Assembly: GCA_027338645.1 (NCBI GenBank)
Contig: DAHWSH010000022.1
Coordinates: forward strand, 1-46,622
Length of the DNA: 46,622 bases
Reading direction: 5' to 3'
From: JAJZIH01 sp021785265
GTDB lineage: Bacteria > Pseudomonadota > Gammaproteobacteria > JAKAQQ01
The translations under genes were made by a program, and so were the position numbers. Under the pieces are notes generated by a model. It had not been told where the DNA came from, searched no databases, and saw only the letters and a program-made list of their open reading frames with translations. Positions within the stretch are counted from its first letter, which is position 1. Every line of letters starts with the position of its first letter. Positions 14,770 through 23,337 of this stretch are shown in pieces.

Positions 14770-15201
14770 TCAGGAACCGCGGTGGACCGGCCCGGGGCGG
14801 GTCATGAGTCCGATGCCATGCGCGCCGGCCTTTTGCAAGAGCACCATCGCCCCAATCACCGAGCCATAGGCGGTCCGTCGATCCGCCTTGACGAGAACCG
14901 GGGTGGCGGGCTCATGGCGCAGCACGGCCATCACGAGGGCACGGATCACCCGGCGCGTGGCCGGACGTCGGGGATGGGCAGCAATATTGAGGAACAGTTG
15001 ACCGGAGCGATTCACGGTCAGGACAATCGGGGTATGGTTCGGGTGTACCGGCAGGAGCTTGGCGGCCGCTTGGGGCAAGCGCACATGGACCCCCTCCTGG
15101 AGGAGAGGCGCCGTGATCATGAAAATCACGAGCAAAACCAGCATCACGTCGATGTAGGGCACGACGTTGATTTCACCCACCACCCGGCGGCGGGCTCTCA
15201 T
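14770..15201 (-). CDS. tolR: Tol motor protein TolR
   Basis: A 143-residue ExbD/TolR protein. One transmembrane helix (VPYIDVMLVLLVIFMITAPL) carries the essential proton-path Asp18, followed by a periplasmic domain. Together with TolQ it forms the proton-driven motor that moves TolA. ATG overlaps the tolQ stop by 4 nt. Length and motif are normal, and the frame is intact. Confidence 0.95.
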   Translation of the reverse strand: MRARRRVVGEINVVPYIDVMLVLLVIFMITAPLLQEGVHVRLPQAAAKLLPVHPNHTPIVLTVNRSGQLFLNIAAHPRRPATRRVIRALVMAVLRHEPATPVLVKADRRTAYGSVIGAMVLLQKAGAHGIGLMTRPGPVHRGS

Positions 15202-15890
15202 CGGCTTTCACCTCCTGCAGCCACCGGTTGATAGCGCTGGAGAACGGCCGAGAACTCGTCGATGAATCCCTCCATACGGTTTTCCATCCGGCTGAGCTCG
15301 GTTTGGAAACGATTGTAGGCGATCACAGCCGGGATGGCCGCGAACAGACCCATAGCTGTCGCAATCAGGGCCTGCGAGATACCTGGGGCCACCATGGACA
15401 GGGTCGCCTGCTGGACATTACCCAGCGCGTGAAAGGCCGTCATGATGCCCCAAACGGTGCCGAACAGGCCGACGTAGGGGCTCACAGAGCCCACGGTGGC
15501 CAGGAAAGGCAACTGTTCCTCGAGGCTATCCACGGCCCGCCGTTCGGTCGCGAGCATGCTGCGCCGGGCCCCCTCCAGAGCGAGTCCGCTGTTGCCGAGT
15601 CGCAGGAGGCGGGCGTACTCCCGGTAACCGGCCTGGAAAATCTGTTCAAAAATTCCGGGATCGACCTCCTGTTCGCTGATCTGACGGTAGAACTTGCCCA
15701 AGTCGGCTCCAGCGGCATCGTACCGCAAGTCGAACGTGCGGGCAGCGGCCTTGAACTTCCGGAACAGCGCGCGCTTCTGAAACATGATCGACCAAGAGGT
15801 CACAGAAGCAGCGAGGAGCAGGAGAAGAACCAACTGCACGATCCAGCTGGCCTCGACTACGAGGGTCCAGAAAGAGAGATGTGTCGTCAT
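15198..15890 (-). CDS. tolQ: Tol motor protein TolQ
   Basis: A 230-residue ExbB/TolQ/MotA-type inner-membrane protein with three transmembrane helices: near residues 12-34 (WIVQLVLLLLLAASV), 125-150 (SPYVGLFGTVWGIMTAFHAL) and 165-190. The family signature GLFGTVWGI and an Ala/Thr-rich third helix (ALIATAMGLFAAIPAV) are clear. It forms the stator channel with TolR. Its ATG overlaps the ybgC stop by 4 nt, the usual order in gammaproteobacteria. Confidence 0.96.
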   Translation of the reverse strand: MTTHLSFWTLVVEASWIVQLVLLLLLAASVTSWSIMFQKRALFRKFKAAARTFDLRYDAAGADLGKFYRQISEQEVDPGIFEQIFQAGYREYARLLRLGNSGLALEGARRSMLATERRAVDSLEEQLPFLATVGSVSPYVGLFGTVWGIMTAFHALGNVQQATLSMVAPGISQALIATAMGLFAAIPAVIAYNRFQTELSRMENRMEGFIDEFSAVLQRYQPVAAGGESR

Positions 15891-16306
15891 GGGGCAAGCA
15901 CCTTGTGGAGAATCTCGGGAAACGGCCGGGGCCGAAACGAGGTGGTGGACACGGAGACCAGGCGGATTGAGCCCTCCCCGATCACCTGGGTCTCCCCCCG
16001 GCAGACCGGCTGGACCAGTTCGAGACTGGCGGACTTCATCGCTTGGACTCCCACACCGACCCAGAGTTCATCGTCGTGCCGGGCCGGGGCCCGATAGCGG
16101 ACCCTAACCTCGCCGACCACGAACAGGACCCCGAGCTCGTCGGCCAAGCGCGCGATGGACCAGCCCTCCCGTCTCAACCACTCGGTCCGGGCCCGGTCCA
16201 TGTAGCGGAGGTAAGCCGTATGGTAAACCACCCCCGCCGCATCCGTGTCCTCGTAGTAAACCCGGATCGGCAATCGGAACCGCATGGGCGGCCATCCCGG
16301 TTTCAT
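15887..16306 (-). CDS. ybgC: Tol-Pal-associated acyl-CoA thioesterase YbgC
   Basis: A 139-residue hotdog-fold 4HBT thioesterase that acts on short acyl-CoA or acyl-ACP. The catalytic segment YYEDTDAAGVVYHTAYLRYM contains the conserved Asp and the DxxxVVYH signature. It is the first gene of the tol block, and its ATG overlaps the ruvB stop by 4 nt. The second Met (residue 8, MRFRLPIRVYY) is a possible alternative start. The link of YbgC to Tol function is conserved by position but weak biochemically. Confidence 0.94.
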   Translation of the reverse strand: MKPGWPPMRFRLPIRVYYEDTDAAGVVYHTAYLRYMDRARTEWLRREGWSIARLADELGVLFVVGEVRVRYRAPARHDDELWVGVGVQAMKSASLELVQPVCRGETQVIGEGSIRLVSVSTTSFRPRPFPEILHKVLAP

Positions 16307-17325
16307 GGGGGGAACAGGCCGCCATCCCGCTTGGGGGGCTCGATGCCGAGCTGACGGTAGGCTGCCTCCGTGACTGTTCTCCCGCGCGGCCCCCGCTGCA
16401 GATAGCCCTTCTGGATCAGGAAGGGCTCCACCATTTCCTCCAGTGTCCCCCGTTCCTCGCCCAAGGTGGCCGCCAACGCGTCGATGCCGACCGGCCCTCC
16501 GCCATGCTGTTCGATGATAGTCAGGAGGAACCGTCGGTCCAGAAGGTCGAAGCCGGCACTATCCACCTCGAGGAAGGTCATGCCTTCGTGGACTGTTTCC
16601 GGATCGATCCGGCCCCCGTGCCGGACTTCGGCGAAATCGCGGATGCGGCGCAACAGGCGGTTGGCGATGCGCGGCGTCCCGCGTGAACGGCGCGCAATTT
16701 CGTGGGCGGCGACCTCGGAGACGGGGATGCCGAGCAGACGGGCTGAACGACGGACAATCGACGAGAGGTCATCGGGCCCATAGAACTCGAGATGCGCCGA
16801 AACACCAAAACGGTCCCGCAGGGGCGAGGTCAGGAGGTTGGCCCGAGTGGTAGCCCCGACCAGAGTGAAGGGGTGAAGCGGGATCCGGATGGATCGGGCT
16901 CCGGGTCCTTCCCCCACCAGGATGTCGAGCGCCCGCTCCTCGAGTGCCGGGTAGAGAATTTCCTCCACGGAAGGCGGCAGGCGGTGGATCTCGTCGATGA
17001 ACAGCACGTCGCGGGGTTCGAGATTGGTGAGGAGGGCGGCCAGATCACCCGGACGCTCGAGTACCGGGCCCGAGGTCACCCGGATGTTCACGCCAAGCTC
17101 GTGGGCAATGATATGCGCGAGGGTGGTCTTGCCCAGACCCGGATGCCCGTAAAGCAGGACATGATCGAGTGCCTCGGATCGCAGGCGAGCGGCCCCGATG
17201 AACACCTCGAACTGCTCACGGACTTTCCGCTGGCCGATATATTCCGACAGCCGGTAAGGCCGCAGGGTCTGGTCGAAATCCTTGGCGACCGATTGCGGCA
17301 GATCCGGTTCCCCAGCCGTGGTCAT
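16303..17325 (-). CDS. ruvB: Holliday junction branch-migration ATPase RuvB
   Basis: A 340-residue AAA+ helicase. Walker A GHPGLGKTT, Walker B LFIDEIHRL, the arginine-finger and sensor region (GATTRANLL, LRDRFG) and the C-terminal winged helix (DALAATLGEERGTLEEMVEP) are all present. RuvB hexamers pump DNA through the RuvA-bound junction. ATG overlaps the ruvA stop by 4 nt and the stop overlaps ybgC by 4 nt. Full normal length. Confidence 0.98.
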   Translation of the reverse strand: MTTAGEPDLPQSVAKDFDQTLRPYRLSEYIGQRKVREQFEVFIGAARLRSEALDHVLLYGHPGLGKTTLAHIIAHELGVNIRVTSGPVLERPGDLAALLTNLEPRDVLFIDEIHRLPPSVEEILYPALEERALDILVGEGPGARSIRIPLHPFTLVGATTRANLLTSPLRDRFGVSAHLEFYGPDDLSSIVRRSARLLGIPVSEVAAHEIARRSRGTPRIANRLLRRIRDFAEVRHGGRIDPETVHEGMTFLEVDSAGFDLLDRRFLLTIIEQHGGGPVGIDALAATLGEERGTLEEMVEPFLIQKGYLQRGPRGRTVTEAAYRQLGIEPPKRDGGLFPP

Positions 17326-17909
17326 GGTGACTGGCCCAGAGAAAGCTTGAGGGCGGCCCGAATGAGTTCAGTGGAACTGAGGTCGCTTTCCTGGCGGGCC
17401 AAAAGCCGTTCCGCCTCCTCCCGCCGGTATCCCAACGCCAAAAGTCCGGTCAGCGCCTCTTCTCTCGCCGAGACCGGAGGGGTCACGCCGGGGGCGCCAG
17501 GATGCCAGTCCCGTAGACGATCCCGGAGCTCGAGGACCAGCCGTTCCGCCGTTTTCTTGCCCACCCCCGGCACCCGGACCAGCAACCTGGAATCCTCTCG
17601 GTGGATGATGGCCACAAAATCACCAACCGGAAAGGTGGAGAGAATGGCCAAAGCCACACGCGGTCCGACCCCGCTCACCCGCAGGAGATGGCGGAACAGG
17701 ACACGTTCCTCCTCGTCCAAAAAACCGTAAAGGAAGGCCCCGTCCTCGCGGACCAGGTGATGGGTGACGAGAACGACCTCACTCCCCACCTCGGGCAGAC
17801 GGGCTGCCGACAGGAGCGGCATGTCGAGTTCGTACCCAACCCCTGCCACCTCCAGGGCAACGCGGGGCGGAGTCTTCGCCGCCAAACGGCCACGAAGATA
17901 GCCGATCAC
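17322..17909 (-). CDS. ruvA: Holliday junction DNA-binding protein RuvA
   Basis: RuvA tetramers bind and open the Holliday junction and recruit RuvB. I choose GTG 17909 because it forms a 4-nt overlap (GTGA) with the ruvC stop and gives the usual N-terminus VIGYLRGRLAAKTPPRVALE. The 195-residue length is normal. Tandem helix-hairpin-helix motifs (VSGVGPRVALAIL and VPGVGKKTAERLVLEL) and the C-terminal RuvB-binding domain are visible. The longer open frame upstream lies wholly within ruvC and is not used. Confidence 0.96.
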   Translation of the reverse strand: MIGYLRGRLAAKTPPRVALEVAGVGYELDMPLLSAARLPEVGSEVVLVTHHLVREDGAFLYGFLDEEERVLFRHLLRVSGVGPRVALAILSTFPVGDFVAIIHREDSRLLVRVPGVGKKTAERLVLELRDRLRDWHPGAPGVTPPVSAREEALTGLLALGYRREEAERLLARQESDLSSTELIRAALKLSLGQSP

Positions 17910-18415
17910 GGCCCACCCCCGGCGGCGACCATACCCGGATTCCGGTCGCGGAACAGGTGGCAAAGCGCTACGGCCAAGGCATCGGCTGCATCCTCGGCTG
18001 GCGGTTCGCCGAGCCGCAGGATGAGGGCCACCATCTTCTGGACCTGGGCTTTTTCTGCTCCTCCAAAGGCCGTCATCGAAAGTTTCACCTGCCTCGGGCT
18101 GTATTCCACGACCCGCGGCTGTCGGGTCTCGCCCATGACGGCGGCGAGGGCGGCTCCCCGAGCCTGCCCGAGCACAAGCGCACTCCGGATATTGCGGTGA
18201 ACAAAACTGCTTTCGATCGCCACTTCAGCGGGCTCCCACTGTCTCATGACGGCCCGGACTTCCCGATAGATCACTCCCAGACGTTCGGGCAACGGGGCCC
18301 GGACATCCGGTCCGATCACCCCACAGGCGAGAAAATGGGGGGCGCCTCGCCTCTTCTCGATCACGCCATATCCCGTCCGCCGTGACCCCGGATCCAGGCC
18401 CAGGACGGGGCTCAT
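17906..18415 (-). CDS. ruvC: Holliday junction resolvase RuvC
   Basis: A 169-residue endonuclease that cuts Holliday junctions symmetrically. The four catalytic acids of the RNase H-like fold are present: Asp8 (LGLDPGSRRTGYG), Glu68 (VAIESSF), Asp142 and Asp145 (EDAADALAVALCH). Its ATG overlaps the yebC stop by 4 nt, and its stop overlaps the ruvA GTG by 4 nt, the canonical yebC-ruvCAB order. Confidence 0.97.
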   Translation of the reverse strand: MSPVLGLDPGSRRTGYGVIEKRRGAPHFLACGVIGPDVRAPLPERLGVIYREVRAVMRQWEPAEVAIESSFVHRNIRSALVLGQARGAALAAVMGETRQPRVVEYSPRQVKLSMTAFGGAEKAQVQKMVALILRLGEPPAEDAADALAVALCHLFRDRNPGMVAAGGGP

Positions 18416-19170
18416 GAAGCATCCTGGAACCGCCGGATGGCTTCCTCGGAAAAATCGGCATTGCTGTAGAGATTCTGGACATCGTCCAGTTCCTCGAGGT
18501 TGGCCATGAGCTTGAGTACAGAAAGGGCATCGTCTCCCGAGACCGGAACCTGGATCGAGGCCTGCAGGGTCACCTCTCCGGACGACGCCGTAAATCCCGC
18601 GGCCTCGAGACGGGATCTGACCGATTCGAAAAACTCGGGGTCCACGGTCACGGTGAGACTTCCATCCCCCGGATCCTCGACATCCTCGGCCCCTGCATCC
18701 AAGGCCCGTTCAAAAAGCGCTTCCGCCCGCTCGGGAGTAAGTGGATACTGGAGAATCCCGACCCGTCGGAACAGATAGGCCACTGCACCATCCGCGCCCA
18801 GATTGCCGCCCGACTTGGCGAACGCATGGCGAACCTCGGAAACCGTCCGGTTCCGGTTATCCGTGAGGCATTCGACCAGAATCGCGACTCCTCCCGCCCC
18901 ATAGCCCTCGTAGCGGACCTCCTCGAAACTGTCCGTGGCCTCTCCTCCTTGTAGACGCTTCAGTGCCCGCTCGATCCGATCTTTCGGCACATTCGCTGCA
19001 TTGGCCCGTTCCATCGCGAGACGCAGGCGGCTGTTCCGGGATGGATCCGCTCCCCCGTGACGGGCCGCACTCTGGACTTCCCGCATGACCCGGGTGAACA
19101 GACGCGCCTTGCGCGCATCCTGGGTTCCTTTCCGGTACTGGATATTTGCCCACTTGCTGTGTCCGGCCAT
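18412..19170 (-). CDS. yebC: YebC/PmpR-family protein
   Basis: A 252-residue protein of the YebC/PmpR family (TACO1 in mitochondria), once described as a transcription regulator and now linked to translation of proline-rich or otherwise difficult sequences. The signature MAGHSKWANIQYRKG at the N-terminus, NVPKDRIERA and YEGYGAGGVAILVECLTDN are all conserved. It precedes ruvC with a 4-nt overlap and follows yfaZ by 6 nt. Confidence 0.97.
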   Translation of the reverse strand: MAGHSKWANIQYRKGTQDARKARLFTRVMREVQSAARHGGADPSRNSRLRLAMERANAANVPKDRIERALKRLQGGEATDSFEEVRYEGYGAGGVAILVECLTDNRNRTVSEVRHAFAKSGGNLGADGAVAYLFRRVGILQYPLTPERAEALFERALDAGAEDVEDPGDGSLTVTVDPEFFESVRSRLEAAGFTASSGEVTLQASIQVPVSGDDALSVLKLMANLEELDDVQNLYSNADFSEEAIRRFQDAS

Positions 19171-19176
19171 GGCGAC

Positions 19177-19746
19177 TCAAAAGGAGATCCGGAAGCCGAC
19201 GTTGACTCCGCTATCTAGGGTGATGACCGGCGTGCCCGCGTAGGCGACACCGACGTGACGATAGCCGACATAGACGAGACCATGGCGCAGCAGGTAATAG
19301 CCGAAATGGGCCTCGTATTCAAGGTAACGGTCGGTTGCGCCGAAAGCGACCGCATTGGGTGCGTAGTAGACATGGCCGCCAAACCCGAGCCGGTTGTAGC
19401 CGACCCAGGTGGTATGAAACGAAACCCCGACCGCAAGAGCCGAGCCGCTCTCGTGGATCAGGCTCGCATCGGCATAAACCAGCCGTGCGCCCAACCCGAT
19501 CCAGATCGGATGGCCTCCCGGGTTCGCATTGGCCACGAGCTCGAGAGCTGCATCCCCCACGCTCCCGCGCCGACGATGCTCCAGGTAACCGACACTGCCA
19601 TAGAGTCCTGTCCCGGTGAGGTCCGTCCCCAGACTTAGGCCGAATGCCCGGTCACTGACATTGAGATTGAAGTTGCTCGACGCCTGTGCCGACGGCATCG
19701 CGAAGACCAGGCCGATCAACAAAACCACGCAAGACAGGCGGTTCAT
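19177..19746 (-). CDS. YfaZ-family outer-membrane protein
   Basis: A 189-residue beta-barrel protein. I choose ATG 19746 because it opens a textbook signal peptide (NRLSCVVLLIGLVFAMPSAQ then ASS); the upstream ATG would add 12 charged residues. Alternating amphipathic strands, an aromatic-rich C-terminus ending in Phe (SGVNVGFRISF) and segments such as HVYYAPNAVAFGATDRYLEY fit the YfaZ outer-membrane family, whose substrate is unknown. It lies 6 nt upstream of yebC and may be the first gene of the long operon. Confidence 0.75.
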   Translation of the reverse strand: MNRLSCVVLLIGLVFAMPSAQASSNFNLNVSDRAFGLSLGTDLTGTGLYGSVGYLEHRRRGSVGDAALELVANANPGGHPIWIGLGARLVYADASLIHESGSALAVGVSFHTTWVGYNRLGFGGHVYYAPNAVAFGATDRYLEYEAHFGYYLLRHGLVYVGYRHVGVAYAGTPVITLDSGVNVGFRISF

Positions 19747-19887
19747 GATCTTGCCGCCACTCCGGACAGATTCCATGCGCATGCTGTTGCTACCTCAGGC
19801 TGGATGACCATCGCCCGGGGTTCCGGGCCCCATTATTAAAACACGATCGGACACCGTCCGGATTGGCGGGCCGTTCCCGGTGAAGGC

Positions 19888-20973
19888 TCAGGAGGCCGGA
19901 TGGGACGTGCCGATCATGACCAGTCGGGTGAGTGGCACCGGGGTCCTCGGTTGCAGCCCCGGCTTTTCATTCTCCATGATCATGTCGGCAATCACGTCGG
20001 GGGCCACCAGGGTCAGATGGGCCAGGTGCCCGTTCCGGCCGAGGGTGGGCATGAGTGCCAGAATGTTACGGACGTAGGACATTCCCCGCTGCGAGTAGAG
20101 GTTGAGTCCAAGCGCGAGTCGGGCCGGATTGAGGGGGATTTTGGACTGCCGCATTTCAGCCCGCAGCCACCGGAAGCGGCGAAACGGGGGACGGGTATTG
20201 ATGGCCTTGAGGTAATAACGGACGGAACTGGCCAGGGAGGAGAAGGCGCGGACGTAGTGTGTCGGGTTTTGACCGAGGGCCCGCGGTACCATCCCCACAA
20301 AGGGGTTCGACGTCCAGATTCCGAAAAGGTCATTGCCTTGCACGGCGAAGCGTGAGGTTCCCCATCCGCTCTCCATCGCTGCCTGGGCCAGAGCCAGGAT
20401 GACCGGCACCACATCCACCCGCCGGAGCAGGCGGGCCCGCACCTTTGGATTCGCAAGCGATCCGCTAACCCCGTAGTCCACCTCGATCTCACCTTCGAGA
20501 AGGCGTTGGTCGTGGCCTTGGGGTCCCTTCCGGGGATGAATGAAGCTCTGGATCAGGAAATGGCGTTGTTCCAGGATCCGTTCATCGGCACTCATAACGA
20601 TCGGCAGGAGCGTCCTCAGGAAGGTGGTTTTCTTCTGGTGTGTCGGCAGTTCGGCCAGGCCCTCCGGCAGCTGCCGCAGGGCAATCGCCGGTACGATCCG
20701 GCGTGGCGGCCAGTGATAGTCATAGGCTGCATACAGGGCGACGACCTGATGAATATTCTCGTTCCTGATACGGGAGAGCGCGGGTCCGGCAAAGGGGTTC
20801 TTTTGGGCTGACCTCGCGCTGGAACCGGACCAGAACACGACCAGGTGCCAAGCCACAAAGACTGGTACTGCCAGGAGGACGACCAATACCAACCGCTCGG
20901 GAAAACCGCCACTGGCCGTTTTTCCTCGTCGTCGAAACCCGGAAAACTGGGAGAGGTACCTGGGATCTTCCAC
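19888..20973 (-). CDS. Membrane-anchored glucosaminidase-domain protein (Bax-like)
   Basis: A 361-residue protein with one N-terminal transmembrane helix (about residues 27-48, ERLVLVVLLAVPVFVAWHLV). Its periplasmic glucosaminidase domain carries ALAQAAMESGWGTSRFAVQG and NDLFGIW, with the catalytic Glu in AMESGWG. Such proteins cleave or bind peptidoglycan glycan strands; E. coli Bax is the closest type. GTG 20973 has an excellent site AAAGGAGG 6-7 nt upstream. A 6-bp hairpin (20988-21003) sits just before that site. It may head the yfaZ-yebC-ruv-tol operon, after a 141-bp gap. Confidence 0.85.
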   Translation of the reverse strand: MEDPRYLSQFSGFRRRGKTASGGFPERLVLVVLLAVPVFVAWHLVVFWSGSSARSAQKNPFAGPALSRIRNENIHQVVALYAAYDYHWPPRRIVPAIALRQLPEGLAELPTHQKKTTFLRTLLPIVMSADERILEQRHFLIQSFIHPRKGPQGHDQRLLEGEIEVDYGVSGSLANPKVRARLLRRVDVVPVILALAQAAMESGWGTSRFAVQGNDLFGIWTSNPFVGMVPRALGQNPTHYVRAFSSLASSVRYYLKAINTRPPFRRFRWLRAEMRQSKIPLNPARLALGLNLYSQRGMSYVRNILALMPTLGRNGHLAHLTLVAPDVIADMIMENEKPGLQPRTPVPLTRLVMIGTSHPAS

Positions 20974-20987
20974 GGCAGGCCTCCTTT

Positions 20988-21003
20988 TAGACTATCCAGT
21001 CTA
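20988..21003 (-). promoter_or_regulatory. Small hairpin next to the ribosome site of the Bax-like gene
   Basis: TAGACT (20988-20993) and AGTCTA (20998-21003) form a perfect 6-bp stem with a 4-nt loop, ending 1-2 nt before AAAGGAGG. It could expose or protect the ribosome site, or be an operator half-site pair. No function is shown. Confidence 0.4.
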
Positions 21004-21216
21004 GCATGAACTGGGTGTTAATGGGAGTTTAATATTTTCTGCTGCGATTTCAGGATTAAAGGGTGCCTGCCACCCGATTCGGAACGCACATATCAAATAT
21101 CTTCACTAAATGACCGCTATTTCCTTTTAAATGTTTCTATTTTTCTCAATTCTCTGAAATTTAAGAATCAATGATTAGGGGTTTTGCTTTCCACTGATCG
21201 AGTCTCAGGAGATGGC

Positions 21217-22023
21217 TCAGCCATATCGGCCCGTGATGTATGCATCTGTCTTCGGGGATGACGGATTGGTGAGGAGGGTATCGATATCCTTGTACTCGAT
21301 CAGGTCCCCCATAAAAAGAAAAGCAGCAAAATCAGAGACTCTCGCAGCCTGTTGCATGTTGTGGGTCACAAGGATGATGGTGTAGTCGGCCTTGAGTTCG
21401 GTGATCAGTGCCTCGATCTTGAGACTGGAGTGGGGATCCAGGGCGGATGCCGGCTCGTCCAAAAGAAGCACCTCGGGCCGGATGGCGATGGCCCGGGCAA
21501 TGCATAGACGCTGTTGTTGGCCACCGGAGAGCCGGGTCCCGCTTTCCAAAAGCTTATCCTTGACTTCCTCCCAGAGTGCCGACTTCTTGAGGGCCCACTC
21601 CACCCGGTCGTCCATGACCGTACGGGGGAGCCGTTCATAGAGGCGGACCCCAAAGGCAATATTGTCGTAGACCGACATGGGAAAGGGGGTCGGTTTCTGA
21701 AACACCATGCCGACCTTGGCCCGGAGGGCATGAACATCCTGGCTTTTACTCAGGAGATTGGTCCCATCCATGAGGATTTCCCCACTGGCCCGGTGCCCAG
21801 GATGGAGCTCGTAGATTCGGTTAAAACACCGGATCAGGGTGGTTTTTCCACATCCGGAAGGTCCGATGAAGGTGGTGACCTTCCGTTCTGCGATATCCAG
21901 GCTGATGTCATGGAGGGCATGGGCCTCCCCGTAGTAAAAGTTAAGATTGCGGACCCGGAACTTCGGGTTCGGAATGACAGGCCCGTCTGATTGGGCCGGT
22001 ATCTTGCTAAAAACTTGATTCAT
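21217..22023 (-). CDS. pstB: Phosphate ABC transporter ATP-binding protein
   Basis: A 268-residue cytoplasmic ATPase of the high-affinity phosphate importer PstSCAB. Walker A GPSGCGKTT, the PstB-type FQKPTPFPMSVYDNIAFG segment, the ABC signature LSGGQQQR and Walker B LLLDEPASALDP are present, ending with the family-typical DAYITGRYG. pstS, pstC, pstA and phoU are all absent within the window, so this copy is separated from its usual operon. An AT-rich 200-bp gap follows it (20974-21216). Confidence 0.95.
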   Translation of the reverse strand: MNQVFSKIPAQSDGPVIPNPKFRVRNLNFYYGEAHALHDISLDIAERKVTTFIGPSGCGKTTLIRCFNRIYELHPGHRASGEILMDGTNLLSKSQDVHALRAKVGMVFQKPTPFPMSVYDNIAFGVRLYERLPRTVMDDRVEWALKKSALWEEVKDKLLESGTRLSGGQQQRLCIARAIAIRPEVLLLDEPASALDPHSSLKIEALITELKADYTIILVTHNMQQAARVSDFAAFLFMGDLIEYKDIDTLLTNPSSPKTDAYITGRYG

Positions 22024-22294
22024 TTGAGATTTTAACCAGAACCACTCGCGACGCGAAAAGCCAGCTTCGATGGTGGACGACTAAAGGGCTCGGGCACCCT
22101 TTCCCGGACGATGCTCCCTTTATGGCCTGACGCCGCCCGGGAGCTTCCATTATACAAAGCCAGAACGGGTGGTTCCCGGAAGCCCCCCTTTCCCAGCGCC
22201 CCCTTCAGTTCTCCCCTGCCGTTCATCCAAGGATCGCTACCACTCGCCCTCAATCGAGTGAATGACGGGAAAGCTTCTTTGTAAGATACCGCCC

Positions 22295-22840
22295 ATGAAG
22301 ACCCAATCCTCTGGATTGACCCTGCTCGAGACGATGGTCGTGATCGGACTCGCAGCCATCCTGGCCACGATCGCGATCCCGAGTTTCGTACGCTTCATGA
22401 CCGAGAACCGCATGGCCAGCGAGATGAACAGCTTCGAAACCGCCCTCATGCTGGCCCGCAGCGAGGCCATCAAGCGGGGCGAGGAAGTGACCCTGTGCAC
22501 CAGCACCTCCGGCACCGGCTGCAGCACCAGCAGCAGCTGGAATGCGGGCTGGCTTATTTTCACCAATCCCCAGAACGAGTCGGATGTGCCCGACCCCGCC
22601 GATATCATCCGTACGCACGGCAGCTTCTCCAATACGGACACCCTGGTCGGCAGCAACACCACCCTGAATCAGGTCGTGAGCTTTACCGGGCTCGGTATCC
22701 TCGTGCCGGGTGAACTCACCGGGGGGAACTTCAATCTCGAAACCCAGCCAGTTGATAACTCCCTCACCCGCTGCCTCACCATCGGCCCGGGTGGACAACT
22801 GGCCGCCTCCGAACCGGGTCAACCATGTCCTGCCGAATGA
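22295..22840 (+). CDS. fimU: Type IV minor pilin, FimT/FimU (GspH-type)
   Basis: A 181-residue prepilin-like protein. ATG 22295 gives a short leader ending in Gly followed by LTLLETMVVIGLAAILATIA, the class III prepilin cleavage site and hydrophobic helix with Glu at mature position 5. The C-terminal part has paired cysteines (TLCTSTSGTGC). It is first in the cluster fimU-pilV-pilW-pilX-pilY1-x-pilE and helps prime pilus assembly. TAAGAT at 22282-22287 lies 7 nt before the ATG, so a near-leaderless transcript is possible. fimT is an equally valid name. Confidence 0.9.
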   Translation: MKTQSSGLTLLETMVVIGLAAILATIAIPSFVRFMTENRMASEMNSFETALMLARSEAIKRGEEVTLCTSTSGTGCSTSSSWNAGWLIFTNPQNESDVPDPADIIRTHGSFSNTDTLVGSNTTLNQVVSFTGLGILVPGELTGGNFNLETQPVDNSLTRCLTIGPGGQLAASEPGQPCPAE

Positions 22841-23337
22841 GTCCCCATCCCGCAGCCACCGTCCCGTCAGGCGGCTTCAGCCTGATCGAGGCACTGGTGG
22901 CCATGGTCGTGATCGCCGTCGGACTGCTCGGGCTTGCGGCCATGATCACGGCCGGACTCCGTGCCAACCAGGTCGCGAACCTGCAGAGCCTGGCTGCCAT
23001 TGATGCCGGCAACATCGCAGCCCTCATGTCCGCCAATCCAGCAGGGGTCGCCGCCGGCAATTACGTCATGACGTCGCTTCCGACCACCCCACCGGGCAAC
23101 TTGTGCCAGTCGGCCTCGACGCCCTGTTCCCCAGCCGAGGAGGCCCAGGCGGATCTCTGGGGTTTTGCCCAGAACCTGGCAAGCAACCTGCCCGCCCCCA
23201 CGGCAGAGATCCAGTGTGCGGTGGCCTGTTCGAGCACCACGGATGCACCCATGGTCATCACCATCACCTGGACCAGCCAAAGTCCGGATGGCCGGGCCAT
23301 GGCCACCGCCAACTACAGCACGGTCTACCAGCCATGA
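22837..23337 (+). CDS. pilV: Type IV minor pilin PilV
   Basis: A 166-residue pseudopilin. I choose ATG 22837, which overlaps the fimU stop (ATGA), over an ATG 12 nt upstream. The prepilin site is Gly followed by FSLIEALVAMVVIAVGLLGL, with Glu at position 5. Ser/Thr-rich sequence and two cysteines follow in the globular part. PilV is a component of the PilVWX-PilY1 tip complex. Its stop overlaps the pilW ATG by 4 nt. Confidence 0.92.
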   Translation: MSPHPAATVPSGGFSLIEALVAMVVIAVGLLGLAAMITAGLRANQVANLQSLAAIDAGNIAALMSANPAGVAAGNYVMTSLPTTPPGNLCQSASTPCSPAEEAQADLWGFAQNLASNLPAPTAEIQCAVACSSTTDAPMVITITWTSQSPDGRAMATANYSTVYQP

